A stretch of DNA of 64,000 bases, taken from Nocardia anocheti (GTDB lineage: Bacteria > Actinomycetota > Actinomycetes > Mycobacteriales > Mycobacteriaceae). The notes beneath the pieces are model-generated. The model was not told the DNA's origin and ran no database searches. It saw nothing but the letters and a program-made list of their open reading frames with translations. Below are positions 36,984 to 43,967 of this stretch, in pieces. Location: NCBI RefSeq assembly GCF_029675105.1, contig NZ_JAQQFV010000009.1, positions 62,001-126,000 on the forward strand, read 5' to 3'. The stretch's first letter is position 1; each line of letters begins with the position of its first letter. A program made the position numbers and the translations under genes.

Positions 36984-38422
36984 CCACCGTCGAGCTGGTC
37001 GTCAGCGAAGCCAAAGTCTGGGCCCGGGGCACCACCACGCACTGGGACGGTCCACCGTCGGTGGTGTTGGGCAGCAACGGTTCCGATCTCGTCGTGGGGG
37101 AGCCGCTGACCCCACCCACCCAGGTGGTGTCGGCGATCCAGTACCTCGGTGCCGACCGTATCGCCATGCCACCCGGCATGCCGAGCATCGCGCAGGCCCT
37201 GACCGCCGTGCTCGGCGCGATCATGGACAACCTCGGTGTCGCGGGCCCGTGCGACCGTATCGTCGTCATCCACCCGACGGTCTGGGGCACCCGTGCCCTC
37301 GACCTGTTCGGTTCCGTCGCACAGCAATTCGCGCACGAGGTGGTGTTCGAGTCCTGCGCGGTGCGCGCCTCCGACGTCGACGACGCGACCCGCCGCAGCC
37401 GCCGCACCGCGGTCATCGAATTCGGTCTGCTCTCCACCACCGCCACCGCGGTCGGCTACGAGACCAACGGCACCATCATCGAGGCCGTCGAAGCCGAACC
37501 CACCCTGTCGGCCGCCGAACTCGACACCGAGGACGGCTGGCACCGGCTCGAGGCCCTGCTCAGCCGACTGCTCATCGACCGCCCCGCCGACGTGGTCCAG
37601 GTCTTCGGCACCACCGACCCGACCGTCCTGGCCGCGATCACCAGCGTGGCCGAGAGCGTCTGCGGCGCGAAGACCACGGTCAGCCCACTGACCGGCACCG
37701 ACCTGTCCCGTCCGGCGCCCCAGGGCCCCGCCTACACCCCGACCATCCCGCCCGCCGCCGAGTGGATGCAACCGCTGCGCGAGCGTGCCGCCGCCACCAA
37801 CCCGGTCGACAACCGCCCGCTCTACTACGGCGCCGCGGCCCTGGCCGTCGTCATCGCCGCAGCGGCGGTCGGCGGCTTCTTCCTGTTCGGCGGCTCCGGC
37901 GACAAGGAGGCCACGGCCGCCACCGCGACCACCTCCACCACCGCCGCACCGACCACCAGCCTCGCCCGGCCCTCGACCACGACGACCACAGCGGTGCCGA
38001 CCACCGTCACCGTCGGCCGCGTCGTCATCGACGTCCCCGCGGGCTGGCACCGCTCCGCCGCCGCCGACCCCGCCCTGCGCGCCGACCTGGTCCCCGACGA
38101 CGGCGCCCGCCGCCGCATCACCGTCGCCCAGAAACCGGTCAACGCGGGCGCGGGCTACGACGAGATCGCCGCCGACCTCGACGCCCAGATCAAGAAGAAG
38201 CCCGCGGGCACCGTCACCGAAGTCCGCCGCGACGTGGTCTTCGCCGGACGCCCCGGCCTGTCCTACGAGGAACGCCCCGCCGACGGCTCCACGGTCCGCT
38301 GGCAGGTCATCGTCGACCGAGGCGTCCAGGTCAGCGTCGGCTGCCAATACGCCGAAAACGGGTGGGAGGCCGTCCGATCCGCCTGCGAACAGGTCGTGAG
38401 CGGTGTGCGGGTGGGGTTGTAG
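36980..38422 (+). CDS. Type VII secretion-associated protein, Rv3446c-like
   Basis: The 480-aa protein occupies the place of Rv3446c in ESX-4. The N-terminal ~290 residues look like a degenerate actin/Hsp70-type fold (IVVIHPTVWGTRALDLFGSV, then RRTAVIEFGLLSTTATAV). A transmembrane helix follows (YYGAAALAVVIAAAAVGGFF), then a Thr/Ala/Pro-rich stalk. The periplasmic C-terminal domain (VIDVPAGWHRSAAA to CQYAENGWEAVRSACEQVVS) matches the family's C-terminal region. It is coupled to eccC and is specific to ESX-4-type systems, supporting the locus assignment. Its role is unknown. Confidence 0.85.
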   Translation: MTTVELVVSEAKVWARGTTTHWDGPPSVVLGSNGSDLVVGEPLTPPTQVVSAIQYLGADRIAMPPGMPSIAQALTAVLGAIMDNLGVAGPCDRIVVIHPTVWGTRALDLFGSVAQQFAHEVVFESCAVRASDVDDATRRSRRTAVIEFGLLSTTATAVGYETNGTIIEAVEAEPTLSAAELDTEDGWHRLEALLSRLLIDRPADVVQVFGTTDPTVLAAITSVAESVCGAKTTVSPLTGTDLSRPAPQGPAYTPTIPPAAEWMQPLRERAAATNPVDNRPLYYGAAALAVVIAAAAVGGFFLFGGSGDKEATAATATTSTTAAPTTSLARPSTTTTTAVPTTVTVGRVVIDVPAGWHRSAAADPALRADLVPDDGARRRITVAQKPVNAGAGYDEIAADLDAQIKKKPAGTVTEVRRDVVFAGRPGLSYEERPADGSTVRWQVIVDRGVQVSVGCQYAENGWEAVRSACEQVVSGVRVGL

Positions 38423-38431
38423 GACGCCGCC

Positions 38432-38704
38432 TCAGCTGGCGGTGCGCCCGAACATCTCGTCCACGAGATCGGGCACCGTCGTGCCCAACACCTTGCTCAG
38501 GGCAATCAGTGTCGACAGACGCGGGTTCGCTGGGGCCTTCGTGCTGCGAACCCCCCAGCCGTGCTCCAGCAGCTGGTAGTGCTGACGGCTGATCCCCGCG
38601 GCGTGCGCGACCTCTTCCTGACTGAGACCCCTGGCCTCACGAAGGGTGGCCAGCCGCTGTCCCAGAATCGCCACGAGCTGCTTCTCGACGGCGGATTCGG
38701 ACAC
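38432..38704 (-). CDS. Small XRE-family regulator (copy A)
   Basis: The 90-aa protein is a single helix-turn-helix domain (LATLREARGLSQEEVAHAAG, ISRQHYQLLEHG) with a short C-terminal helix. The start is GTG at 38704 (SESAVEKQLVAILGQ). It is a paralogue of the gene at 38783. Both have the same 29-bp element with its palindrome 37 bp from the start codon, so each probably represses both promoters. It converges on the Rv3446c-like gene. Confidence 0.8.
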   Translation of the reverse strand: MSESAVEKQLVAILGQRLATLREARGLSQEEVAHAAGISRQHYQLLEHGWGVRSTKAPANPRLSTLIALSKVLGTTVPDLVDEMFGRTAS

Positions 38705-38728
38705 CTCAATGAGGCTTCCCAGACGCTC

Positions 38729-38757
38729 CGCCCACGTCGACCATCTATAGATGGCAT
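38729..38757 (-). promoter_or_regulatory. Repeated palindromic element upstream of XRE copy A
   Basis: A 29-bp sequence identical to 39086-39114 contains the 14-bp perfect palindrome CCATCTATAGATGG (38741-38754), which overlaps a -10-like TATAGA. The surrounding genes show no other copies in the window. Confidence 0.8.
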
Positions 38758-38782
38758 CACGCGCACCGCTGTGTTATGGCGG

Positions 38783-39061
38783 CTATGCGTCAGATCCCGC
38801 CCGACTGAATACCTCATCGAGGAGAATCGGCAGCGGCGTCCCCAGCACCTCGCTCAACGCGACCAGCGTCGAAAACGTCGGATTCGCAGGCTTCTTCGGG
38901 TTACGAGCCCGCAACCCGATCTCGAGCAACTGATAATGCTGCCGACTGATCCCCGCCGCCAGCGCGACTTCTTCCTGCGTCAGCCCCCTGGCGGTGCGCA
39001 GCGCCGCCAAATGCTGCCCCAAAATCGCCACGAGCTCCTTCTCGACGGCGGATTCTGGCAC
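38783..39061 (-). CDS. Small XRE-family regulator (copy B)
   Basis: This 92-aa paralogue of the preceding gene starts PESAVEKELVAILGQHLAAL with the helix-turn-helix LTQEEVALAAGISRQHYQLL. I prefer GTG at 39061 over GTG at 39079. With 39061 the proteins align from residue 1, and the palindrome-to-start distance is 37 bp in both genes. It has no separate sensor domain and is reminiscent of small autoregulated switches; no toxin gene is recognisable beside it. Confidence 0.78.
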   Translation of the reverse strand: MPESAVEKELVAILGQHLAALRTARGLTQEEVALAAGISRQHYQLLEIGLRARNPKKPANPTFSTLVALSEVLGTPLPILLDEVFSRAGSDA

Positions 39062-39085
39062 GCCACCGAGATTCGCCACTTCCGA

Positions 39086-39114
39086 CGCCCACGTCGACCA
39101 TCTATAGATGGCAT
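39086..39114 (-). promoter_or_regulatory. Repeated palindromic element upstream of XRE copy B
   Basis: Second identical copy of the 29-bp element, with CCATCTATAGATGG at 39098-39111 and a -10-like TATAGA inside. Exact conservation of element, spacing and gene indicates a recent tandem duplication or gene conversion, or strong selection on the operator. Confidence 0.8.
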
Positions 39115-39241
39115 TCGCTCTCGCGTGGACCCGTATCGAGCGATCGTCTTCGTCACCCGGGCGCGCAAGGGGCCAGCGAACATGCTCCCGGCCTACGCCA
39201 ACGGGTCGGTGGCACCCCGCCGACTTCGTCGTGTCCAGCGG

Positions 39242-39775
39242 TCAGCGACGCTTCAGCGCCGACACCGCAACCGCGACGGCGATGATAGGCGCCATCAGAC
39301 CGATGACGATCGTGATCCCCAACAGCGCCAGAGCCACCACCACCGGTGCCAGCGCGATCACCGACACGACGACGGTGACCACGTAGAGCCCCAGTCGCCA
39401 CCCACCGGTGTCCGAGAACCCGTGTGTGAGAGCCGCGACTACGAGAAGTGCTGCGGCACAGCCACCGAGCAGAATCTGCTGCGAGAGCGCACTGGGAGTG
39501 TGCGTCCAGGCATGAATGGTGGCGCTCGGCGCTGCCGCGGCCGGGTCGACCTGTCCGGCCAGCCAGGCATGGAGTACCACCGCACCCACGCAGCCGATCA
39601 CCAACAGCCAGCTGAGCACCTGCGTCGACGGCATCCGTGAACGCCGCCGACTCGGCCGACGGTAACCGCCACGCCGCGCGCCGTAGTGATGATGAACATT
39701 GTGGACATGGGTGTGGTTGACACTGCCCCCGACGTGCGAGTTCTCGATCGACGTCCGCGATCCCCGGCCGAACAT
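39242..39775 (-). CDS. Small membrane protein with His-rich N terminus
   Basis: The 177-aa protein begins with a polar segment SIENSHVGGSVNHTHVHNVH containing seven histidines. A basic stretch (RRPSRRRSR) and about four transmembrane helices follow. The VGGSV motif recalls the V-G-G-x-V strand repeats at the end of the upstream gene. The ATG abuts the upstream TAG with no spacer, so reinitiation is likely. I do not recognise the family; histidine-mediated metal binding is a guess. Confidence 0.6.
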   Translation of the reverse strand: MFGRGSRTSIENSHVGGSVNHTHVHNVHHHYGARRGGYRRPSRRRSRMPSTQVLSWLLVIGCVGAVVLHAWLAGQVDPAAAAPSATIHAWTHTPSALSQQILLGGCAAALLVVAALTHGFSDTGGWRLGLYVVTVVVSVIALAPVVVALALLGITIVIGLMAPIIAVAVAVSALKRR

Positions 39776-40093
39776 CTAGGCGTCACCGGACTCGTGAACC
39801 ACATCGCCCCGAACCCGCGCCCGCCTCACCACCTGATCACTCGCCCCAGCACTGCTGAGCCGCACCCCACCCCCGACCCGCACGTCCTCCACCACCTGCG
39901 AACTCCGCCGCGAACCCCCACCCCCAGCCGGCAACCACCACTGCACGAGCACCCCCACCGCCAGCAACACCGCCCCCGACACCCACCACGCAACACTCCG
40001 ATGGTCGGTGACCACCCACGTCCCAGCATTCACCGCCGCCGCCACCCCGACAGTCCCCACCGCCCCCAACAATCGCTGCCCAGCCGTCCCCAC
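39776..40093 (-). CDS. Small membrane protein with VxVGGxV tail
   Basis: The 105-aa protein has two hydrophobic segments (LLGAVGTVGVAAAVNAGTWV; WWVSGAVLLAVGVLVQWWL). A cytosolic or exported tail follows with repeating short strands (EDVRVGGGVRLSSAG, VVRRARVRGDVVHE). GTG at 40093 follows GGCGAGGGGG, which favours it over the longer open frame. It is directly coupled to the next gene. The family is not recognised. Confidence 0.5.
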   Translation of the reverse strand: MGTAGQRLLGAVGTVGVAAAVNAGTWVVTDHRSVAWWVSGAVLLAVGVLVQWWLPAGGGGSRRSSQVVEDVRVGGGVRLSSAGASDQVVRRARVRGDVVHESGDA

Positions 40094-40206
40094 TCGAACC
40101 CCCTCGCCGATAGCACCGCCCGACTTCAATTCGCCAGTATGCCACCGCAATCCGACACAAACGGGCCGAAGCACATCGTCACGCCCCCCGATCCACCCAG
40201 AAAACA

Positions 40207-40237
40207 AGTCAGGCCCCGGCTCAGCCGGGGCCTGACT
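40207..40237 (-). terminator. Rho-independent terminator after the Esx pair
   Basis: A perfect 14-bp stem AGTCAGGCCCCGGC (40207-40220) with GCCGGGGCCTGACT (40224-40237) has a 3-base loop, followed on the minus strand by TTGTTTTC. It ends the esx transcript 15 bp past the second stop. Confidence 0.9.
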
Positions 40238-40252
40238 GGAGTACCGCTGGGA

Positions 40253-40552
40253 TCAGAACAGACCCGCGAGCGCGGTATCGGTGCCCTGCAGGTCCGAGTT
40301 ACCGGAGCTGACGAGCTGACCGGCACCCTCGAGGGTGGTGTTCAGCTGCTGGACGTGGGTGTTCCACTGGCCCTGCATCTGCGCGAACGCGTCGTTCGCG
40401 TCACCCTGCCAGTTGTTGGTCACGAAGTCTGTGACTGTCTTGTGGAAGTCCTCCAACATGGTCATGACGTTGCGGGCTTCCGAGATGATGCCAGCGGCGC
40501 CGGACTCGACTTCGCCGAAATTCGCGGAAATCCGTGAGGGATCGGTGGCCAT
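40253..40552 (-). CDS. WXG100 (Esx) secreted protein, second gene of pair
   Basis: The 99-aa helical hairpin protein has the WXG turn W48-Q49-G50 (NNWQGDANDAFAQMQGQW). It is the likely heterodimer partner of the protein encoded 36 bp upstream. It lacks a C-terminal YxxxD/E, as is usual for the EsxA-like partner. In M. tuberculosis ESX-4 the pair is EsxU/EsxT; which is which cannot be settled here. Its strand is opposite to eccC and the Rv3446c-like gene, unlike in M. tuberculosis. Confidence 0.9.
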   Translation of the reverse strand: MATDPSRISANFGEVESGAAGIISEARNVMTMLEDFHKTVTDFVTNNWQGDANDAFAQMQGQWNTHVQQLNTTLEGAGQLVSSGNSDLQGTDTALAGLF

Positions 40553-40588
40553 CTGAGCTCCTTGTAAAGAGTTGCGGTTGTGTACGAA

Positions 40589-40912
40589 TCAGAGAGCGGG
40601 GAGGTCGAGGCTGGACACCGAGTTCTTCACTCGATCCGCGAACTCGGTATCCTTCGCCTCGTAGTCCGACCCTGCCTTGACCAACTTCTCCGAGGTCTCC
40701 AGCAGCTTGTCGTTGAGCTTGTCGGCCTGGTAGTAGTACCGCTCCATGAACGAGTCGAAGGCGATACGCGCGGCGCCACTCCAGGTCGCGGTGGTGGTGT
40801 CCTCCTTCTGCTTGAGGGCCCGGATCGCGAGGATCAGGTCGCTGTGCCGCTTCTCGATGTCCTTCGCGAAGTCGGCGATCTGTGTGTGGTCGGCGGAGAG
40901 CTGTCCTGCCAT
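40589..40912 (-). CDS. WXG100 (Esx) secreted protein, first gene of pair, with YxxxD signal
   Basis: The 107-aa helical hairpin protein has the WXG turn W44-S45-G46 (TWSGAARIAFDSFM). A type VII export signal Y84-x-x-x-D88 (DYEAKDTEF) lies in its C-terminal helix. It is therefore the signal-bearing partner that would dock on the last EccC ATPase domain. The ATG at 40912 follows AAGGAACCACC. It is the first gene of a two-gene operon ended by a strong terminator. Confidence 0.9.
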   Translation of the reverse strand: MAGQLSADHTQIADFAKDIEKRHSDLILAIRALKQKEDTTTATWSGAARIAFDSFMERYYYQADKLNDKLLETSEKLVKAGSDYEAKDTEFADRVKNSVSSLDLPAL

Positions 40913-41386
40913 GGTGGTTCCTTTCAGGTTCGACCTGCTGATCGTCTGGTCTGGGACTGGTACTCCCAGCTCATATACTTGGACGCCGACCGATGGCGAT
41001 CGGTTCCATCAAGTTTCAAAATTCTTGGATCGGGCCGCATCCGATCTCCCAGCCCGACTCGCGCGTAGATTCCCCCTGGTCGATGATCGGGCACGGGTCG
41101 TATGGAAGGACCGAACATGCTCCGAATGCAGATGGCCAACCCCCTGGTCCCCTCCTCCCACTGTTCTGACCGATCGACGGTGAGTGGGCTGGCTCCTCGG
41201 TCACCCTACCTAATGACCCGACCTCTCCGCGATCCCCTAGTGCAAGTTGGGAGCCCTAACACGCTGTCGGCGGGGTCGTTGCGACCGTTGGAACGGTGAC
41301 TCGTACACGCACTCTCCGCAGATGCACCCAAGGTTCAGTACCGAAGGGGTGGTCGCCGAACGTCGAAGGTGACGGAGAGCACAGGG
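40913..41386. other. Gene-free leader and spacer between the esx operon and the lipoprotein array
   Basis: No convincing gene lies in these 474 bp. The part next to esx is relatively AT-rich (AAAATTCTTGG near 41020) and must hold the esx promoter; TATATG (complement of 40972-40977) is a possible -10. A perfect dyad ACCGAT-GGCG-ATCGGT (40989-41004) sits just upstream and is a candidate operator. Nothing recognisable was seen in 41105-41386, including no strong terminator after the lipoprotein gene. Confidence 0.5.
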
Positions 41387-42646
41387 CTATTGGCTGTTGG
41401 CCATCACCGCGTACGTCGCCGCTGCTCTTTGATGTGCGTCGCCCAGCTGGTGGCTTTGGACTATCTCGACGTATTGGCGGTACGCGACCGCGCAGGAGAA
41501 GCGTTTGAGAGTAAGGCTTGTTTCCTTGTTCTCCACACATTTGGATATCGGGAGATTCGGAGGTGGATCGGCAGGGGTCGTATTCGGACCGTCTAGCACG
41601 GTCGATGTAAGAGACTCGGCTCCTTCGGCATCGCGGGTGCGGATAACCTGTGTACCCCATACGATGCCGAAGCGATCGGCGCCAACCTTTTCGTACATTG
41701 CCCGACGTTCCGCCTGATCTCGTCTTGTGTGGAAGAACCCTTGCATGCCTAATGTTGCGTAGTGGTCGGAGTCCGGCAAATTTAGCTGTTCCGGATTCAA
41801 TGCGCGTCGGAGTATCTGGTCGGGGTCGTTGCTGAGCATGAGTATTTCCATTGGCGACAGCGGCGAAAGCTCATCGAGCTTGGGAAGCTGTGCATCCAGG
41901 ATCTTTTCAGCAAGAACGGTCAGCTGTGGGAGTTCCGGCTCTGCAGACCCTGTCAGGAGGTGGATCACGTAGCTTCCTCGTGCGACAGTTGTCAGCATGG
42001 TCGGAATGCCGGGGCGCCAGTGCGAGTGTGCATCTGGATACTTTTCGATGGAAACTCGCTGATTTGCAGCTTGATCCACATCGAAGTCGGCATTTTCGAT
42101 ATCGGAAGCAGCTTTTGCTGCGGCATCTGCATTTGGAAATTGAAAAACTGTAAGTCCGAAGTATGTCGGCTTCAGGCCACGTTGGATGTCGGCGAGAGCC
42201 TCGTCGCCGGGAGCGAGGGCGAAGATGGTGTAGCCGGTGTTGTCGCTGCTTGCTGTGCCGAATCCGTAGAGCATGTTATTCGCTTCCAGAACCGGTTGCA
42301 CCTGCTTGCTGACGCTGTTTGCCAGAGGCGGGCGTTCTATGGCATCCCAATGGCCGTATTTCAATTTCGGATCGATATCGGTACCCAAGATCAAAGTATC
42401 GGCGAGCCGAAGGGCTGCGAGAGTTTTTCCGTCGTTGTAGTTGGGTGAGTATTCATCCAAGAAGTCAACCGGTATTGTCGGGTATTTTCCGACGGCCAGG
42501 GTTCGTACATCCATTTCGCCGGCAGTCGGTGTTCCTGGAGCTGTTGACCCGCAGCCCGAGGAGGTGAGGGTAAGTGATGCGATGGCAACAGCTATCAGGT
42601 ACCGGCTGTGGCGTCGGCAGGCTTCTTTTTGAATCAATCTGACCAT
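41387..42646 (-). CDS. Array lipoprotein, type I (cassette 3)
   Basis: The 419-aa lipoprotein has a signal peptide ending LTLTSSGC, with C32 as the lipid-modified residue. The mature part starts with the type I motif MDVRTLAVGKYP and has LGTDIDPKLKYGHW, SHWRPGIPTMLTTVARGSYV and a C-terminal SHQLGDAHQRAAATYAVMAN. I believe this is the nocardial DUF7373 lipoprotein family; the function is unknown. It is the last gene of the array and follows its type II partner after 3 bp. Base composition is clearly more AT-rich than that of the homologous gene at 43968. Confidence 0.82.
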   Translation of the reverse strand: MVRLIQKEACRRHSRYLIAVAIASLTLTSSGCGSTAPGTPTAGEMDVRTLAVGKYPTIPVDFLDEYSPNYNDGKTLAALRLADTLILGTDIDPKLKYGHWDAIERPPLANSVSKQVQPVLEANNMLYGFGTASSDNTGYTIFALAPGDEALADIQRGLKPTYFGLTVFQFPNADAAAKAASDIENADFDVDQAANQRVSIEKYPDAHSHWRPGIPTMLTTVARGSYVIHLLTGSAEPELPQLTVLAEKILDAQLPKLDELSPLSPMEILMLSNDPDQILRRALNPEQLNLPDSDHYATLGMQGFFHTRRDQAERRAMYEKVGADRFGIVWGTQVIRTRDAEGAESLTSTVLDGPNTTPADPPPNLPISKCVENKETSLTLKRFSCAVAYRQYVEIVQSHQLGDAHQRAAATYAVMANSQ

Positions 42647-42649
42647 CTC

Positions 42650-43900
42650 CTACTTGCTATTGATCAGCATCGAATACTGAGAAGAAATGCGCTGATAGGC
42701 ATCTTCCAGTTGGTCGGCCGGAATCTCTGCAGCGTATCTATCGGCTGCAACAATGCAACGGAACCTGGCTCCGGAATGATATTTGCCCCTAGCTTCAAAG
42801 CACTGGGCAAACGGGAGGCCTTTTGGTGGATCCAGCGGTTTGAATAGTTTTCCCAACTTGGCCAGTTTATCGGCAAGGGTCTGCGCAGACTCTGAATCTC
42901 GTGCCCTGTACAGTGCGCCGCCGTTGAACGATGCGCGGTCGACCCCGAATTCATCGACGGAGGGGCCGTCGCGCTCGGCATCGCGTGATCCGTGCAGTAC
43001 TGACCTGCCCGTGTAGACGGCCGGGACGATGTCCTCGGCATTCATGCCGTATGTACCGGAAACGGTTCTTCCGATCATGCCATCGACGTCTCGCTGGAGA
43101 GTCATCCAATTGTCGCGGGGGGTTGGCGTGAACTTGTCGACTGCGCTGGCAACCTTGGAGTAGGAGCCCTCCGTACGTGAGATCAGGGAGGGCAGGTCTG
43201 GAGTTTTGATCTCGTTGGCCAGGTAGTCGGATACCGATGTGAGAATCACAAAATTCTTGTGGGCGAACCACGCGTTTATCATCGACCATTCCGGGTTCCA
43301 GTATGCGATCTCATCGGACACGCCCGGAATGTCGACACTCTGGTACTCGTCTGCGTAATATCTGCGGTTCGCTTCCCCCAGTGCGATCGCGGCGTGGCGG
43401 GCCGATTCCTCGTCGGAAAAGAGAAGAACGAAGTTCTCCAATTTATACGAAAGACTCTTGTGGCGATTTGATTCCGCATTGGAGTAAAAGCCACCGATGA
43501 ACCCGGCTGTGCTGGCATTGAAGTCGTCAGGGTGAATGTTCATCACCTCTTCGACGATGACGTCCTCGGCTCGGATGAATGTCCTGGTTGTGTCCCTGTT
43601 CCGGGTGAACTTCAGGTCTGGATCGATATCCGACGGTAGCGGAACCACCTCCGCCAGCCGCATCGCCTCCGCATAGCGTGCCTCGTCTTCGTTCCGTACC
43701 GTCCCCAGGACTTCGGGTTCGCGCGGATAGTTCCCGACGTTCAGAGCGCTGAGATCGATCTCCGGCGAGGCCGGCGCAGCAACCTCGTCACCGCTCCCAC
43801 ACGCTGTTGCGAGCAGGCAAGCTACGGTGAGTGCTGCCGCGAGGGGTACCCGGAAGCGTCGAGTTCTGGTGGTTCTCGGGCGAGATGGTCCGGATTGCAC
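42650..43900 (-). CDS. Array lipoprotein, type II (cassette 3)
   Basis: The 416-aa lipoprotein has a long Arg-rich n-region (RPRTTRTRRFR) and the lipobox VACLLATAC34. Type II marks are IDLSALNVGNYP, EAMRLAEVVPLPSDIDPDLK, FNGGALYRARDSESA and LPFAQCFEARG, with the array-wide end ADQLEDAYQRISSQYSML. GTG at 43900 is preceded by AAGGGGG and preferred over the ATG at 43978. The following type I gene starts 3 bp after the stop. Like that gene it is AT-rich for this genome. Confidence 0.82.
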   Translation of the reverse strand: MQSGPSRPRTTRTRRFRVPLAAALTVACLLATACGSGDEVAAPASPEIDLSALNVGNYPREPEVLGTVRNEDEARYAEAMRLAEVVPLPSDIDPDLKFTRNRDTTRTFIRAEDVIVEEVMNIHPDDFNASTAGFIGGFYSNAESNRHKSLSYKLENFVLLFSDEESARHAAIALGEANRRYYADEYQSVDIPGVSDEIAYWNPEWSMINAWFAHKNFVILTSVSDYLANEIKTPDLPSLISRTEGSYSKVASAVDKFTPTPRDNWMTLQRDVDGMIGRTVSGTYGMNAEDIVPAVYTGRSVLHGSRDAERDGPSVDEFGVDRASFNGGALYRARDSESAQTLADKLAKLGKLFKPLDPPKGLPFAQCFEARGKYHSGARFRCIVAADRYAAEIPADQLEDAYQRISSQYSMLINSK

Positions 43901-43967
43901 GGTGGCCCCCTTCGATAGTTCGGGATACGGCAGGTGGTTGGAACCGGGATCGGTTTGCCGCCGCGGT

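Noticed and set aside
38432..39061. Toxin-antitoxin system formed by the two XRE genes
   Set aside because: Both proteins are DNA-binding paralogues; no toxin-like gene lies next to either of them.
41105..41299. Small + strand ORF between the esx operon and the lipoprotein array
   Set aside because: No ribosome site, no hydrophobic or family pattern, and a codon pattern unlike neighbouring genes.
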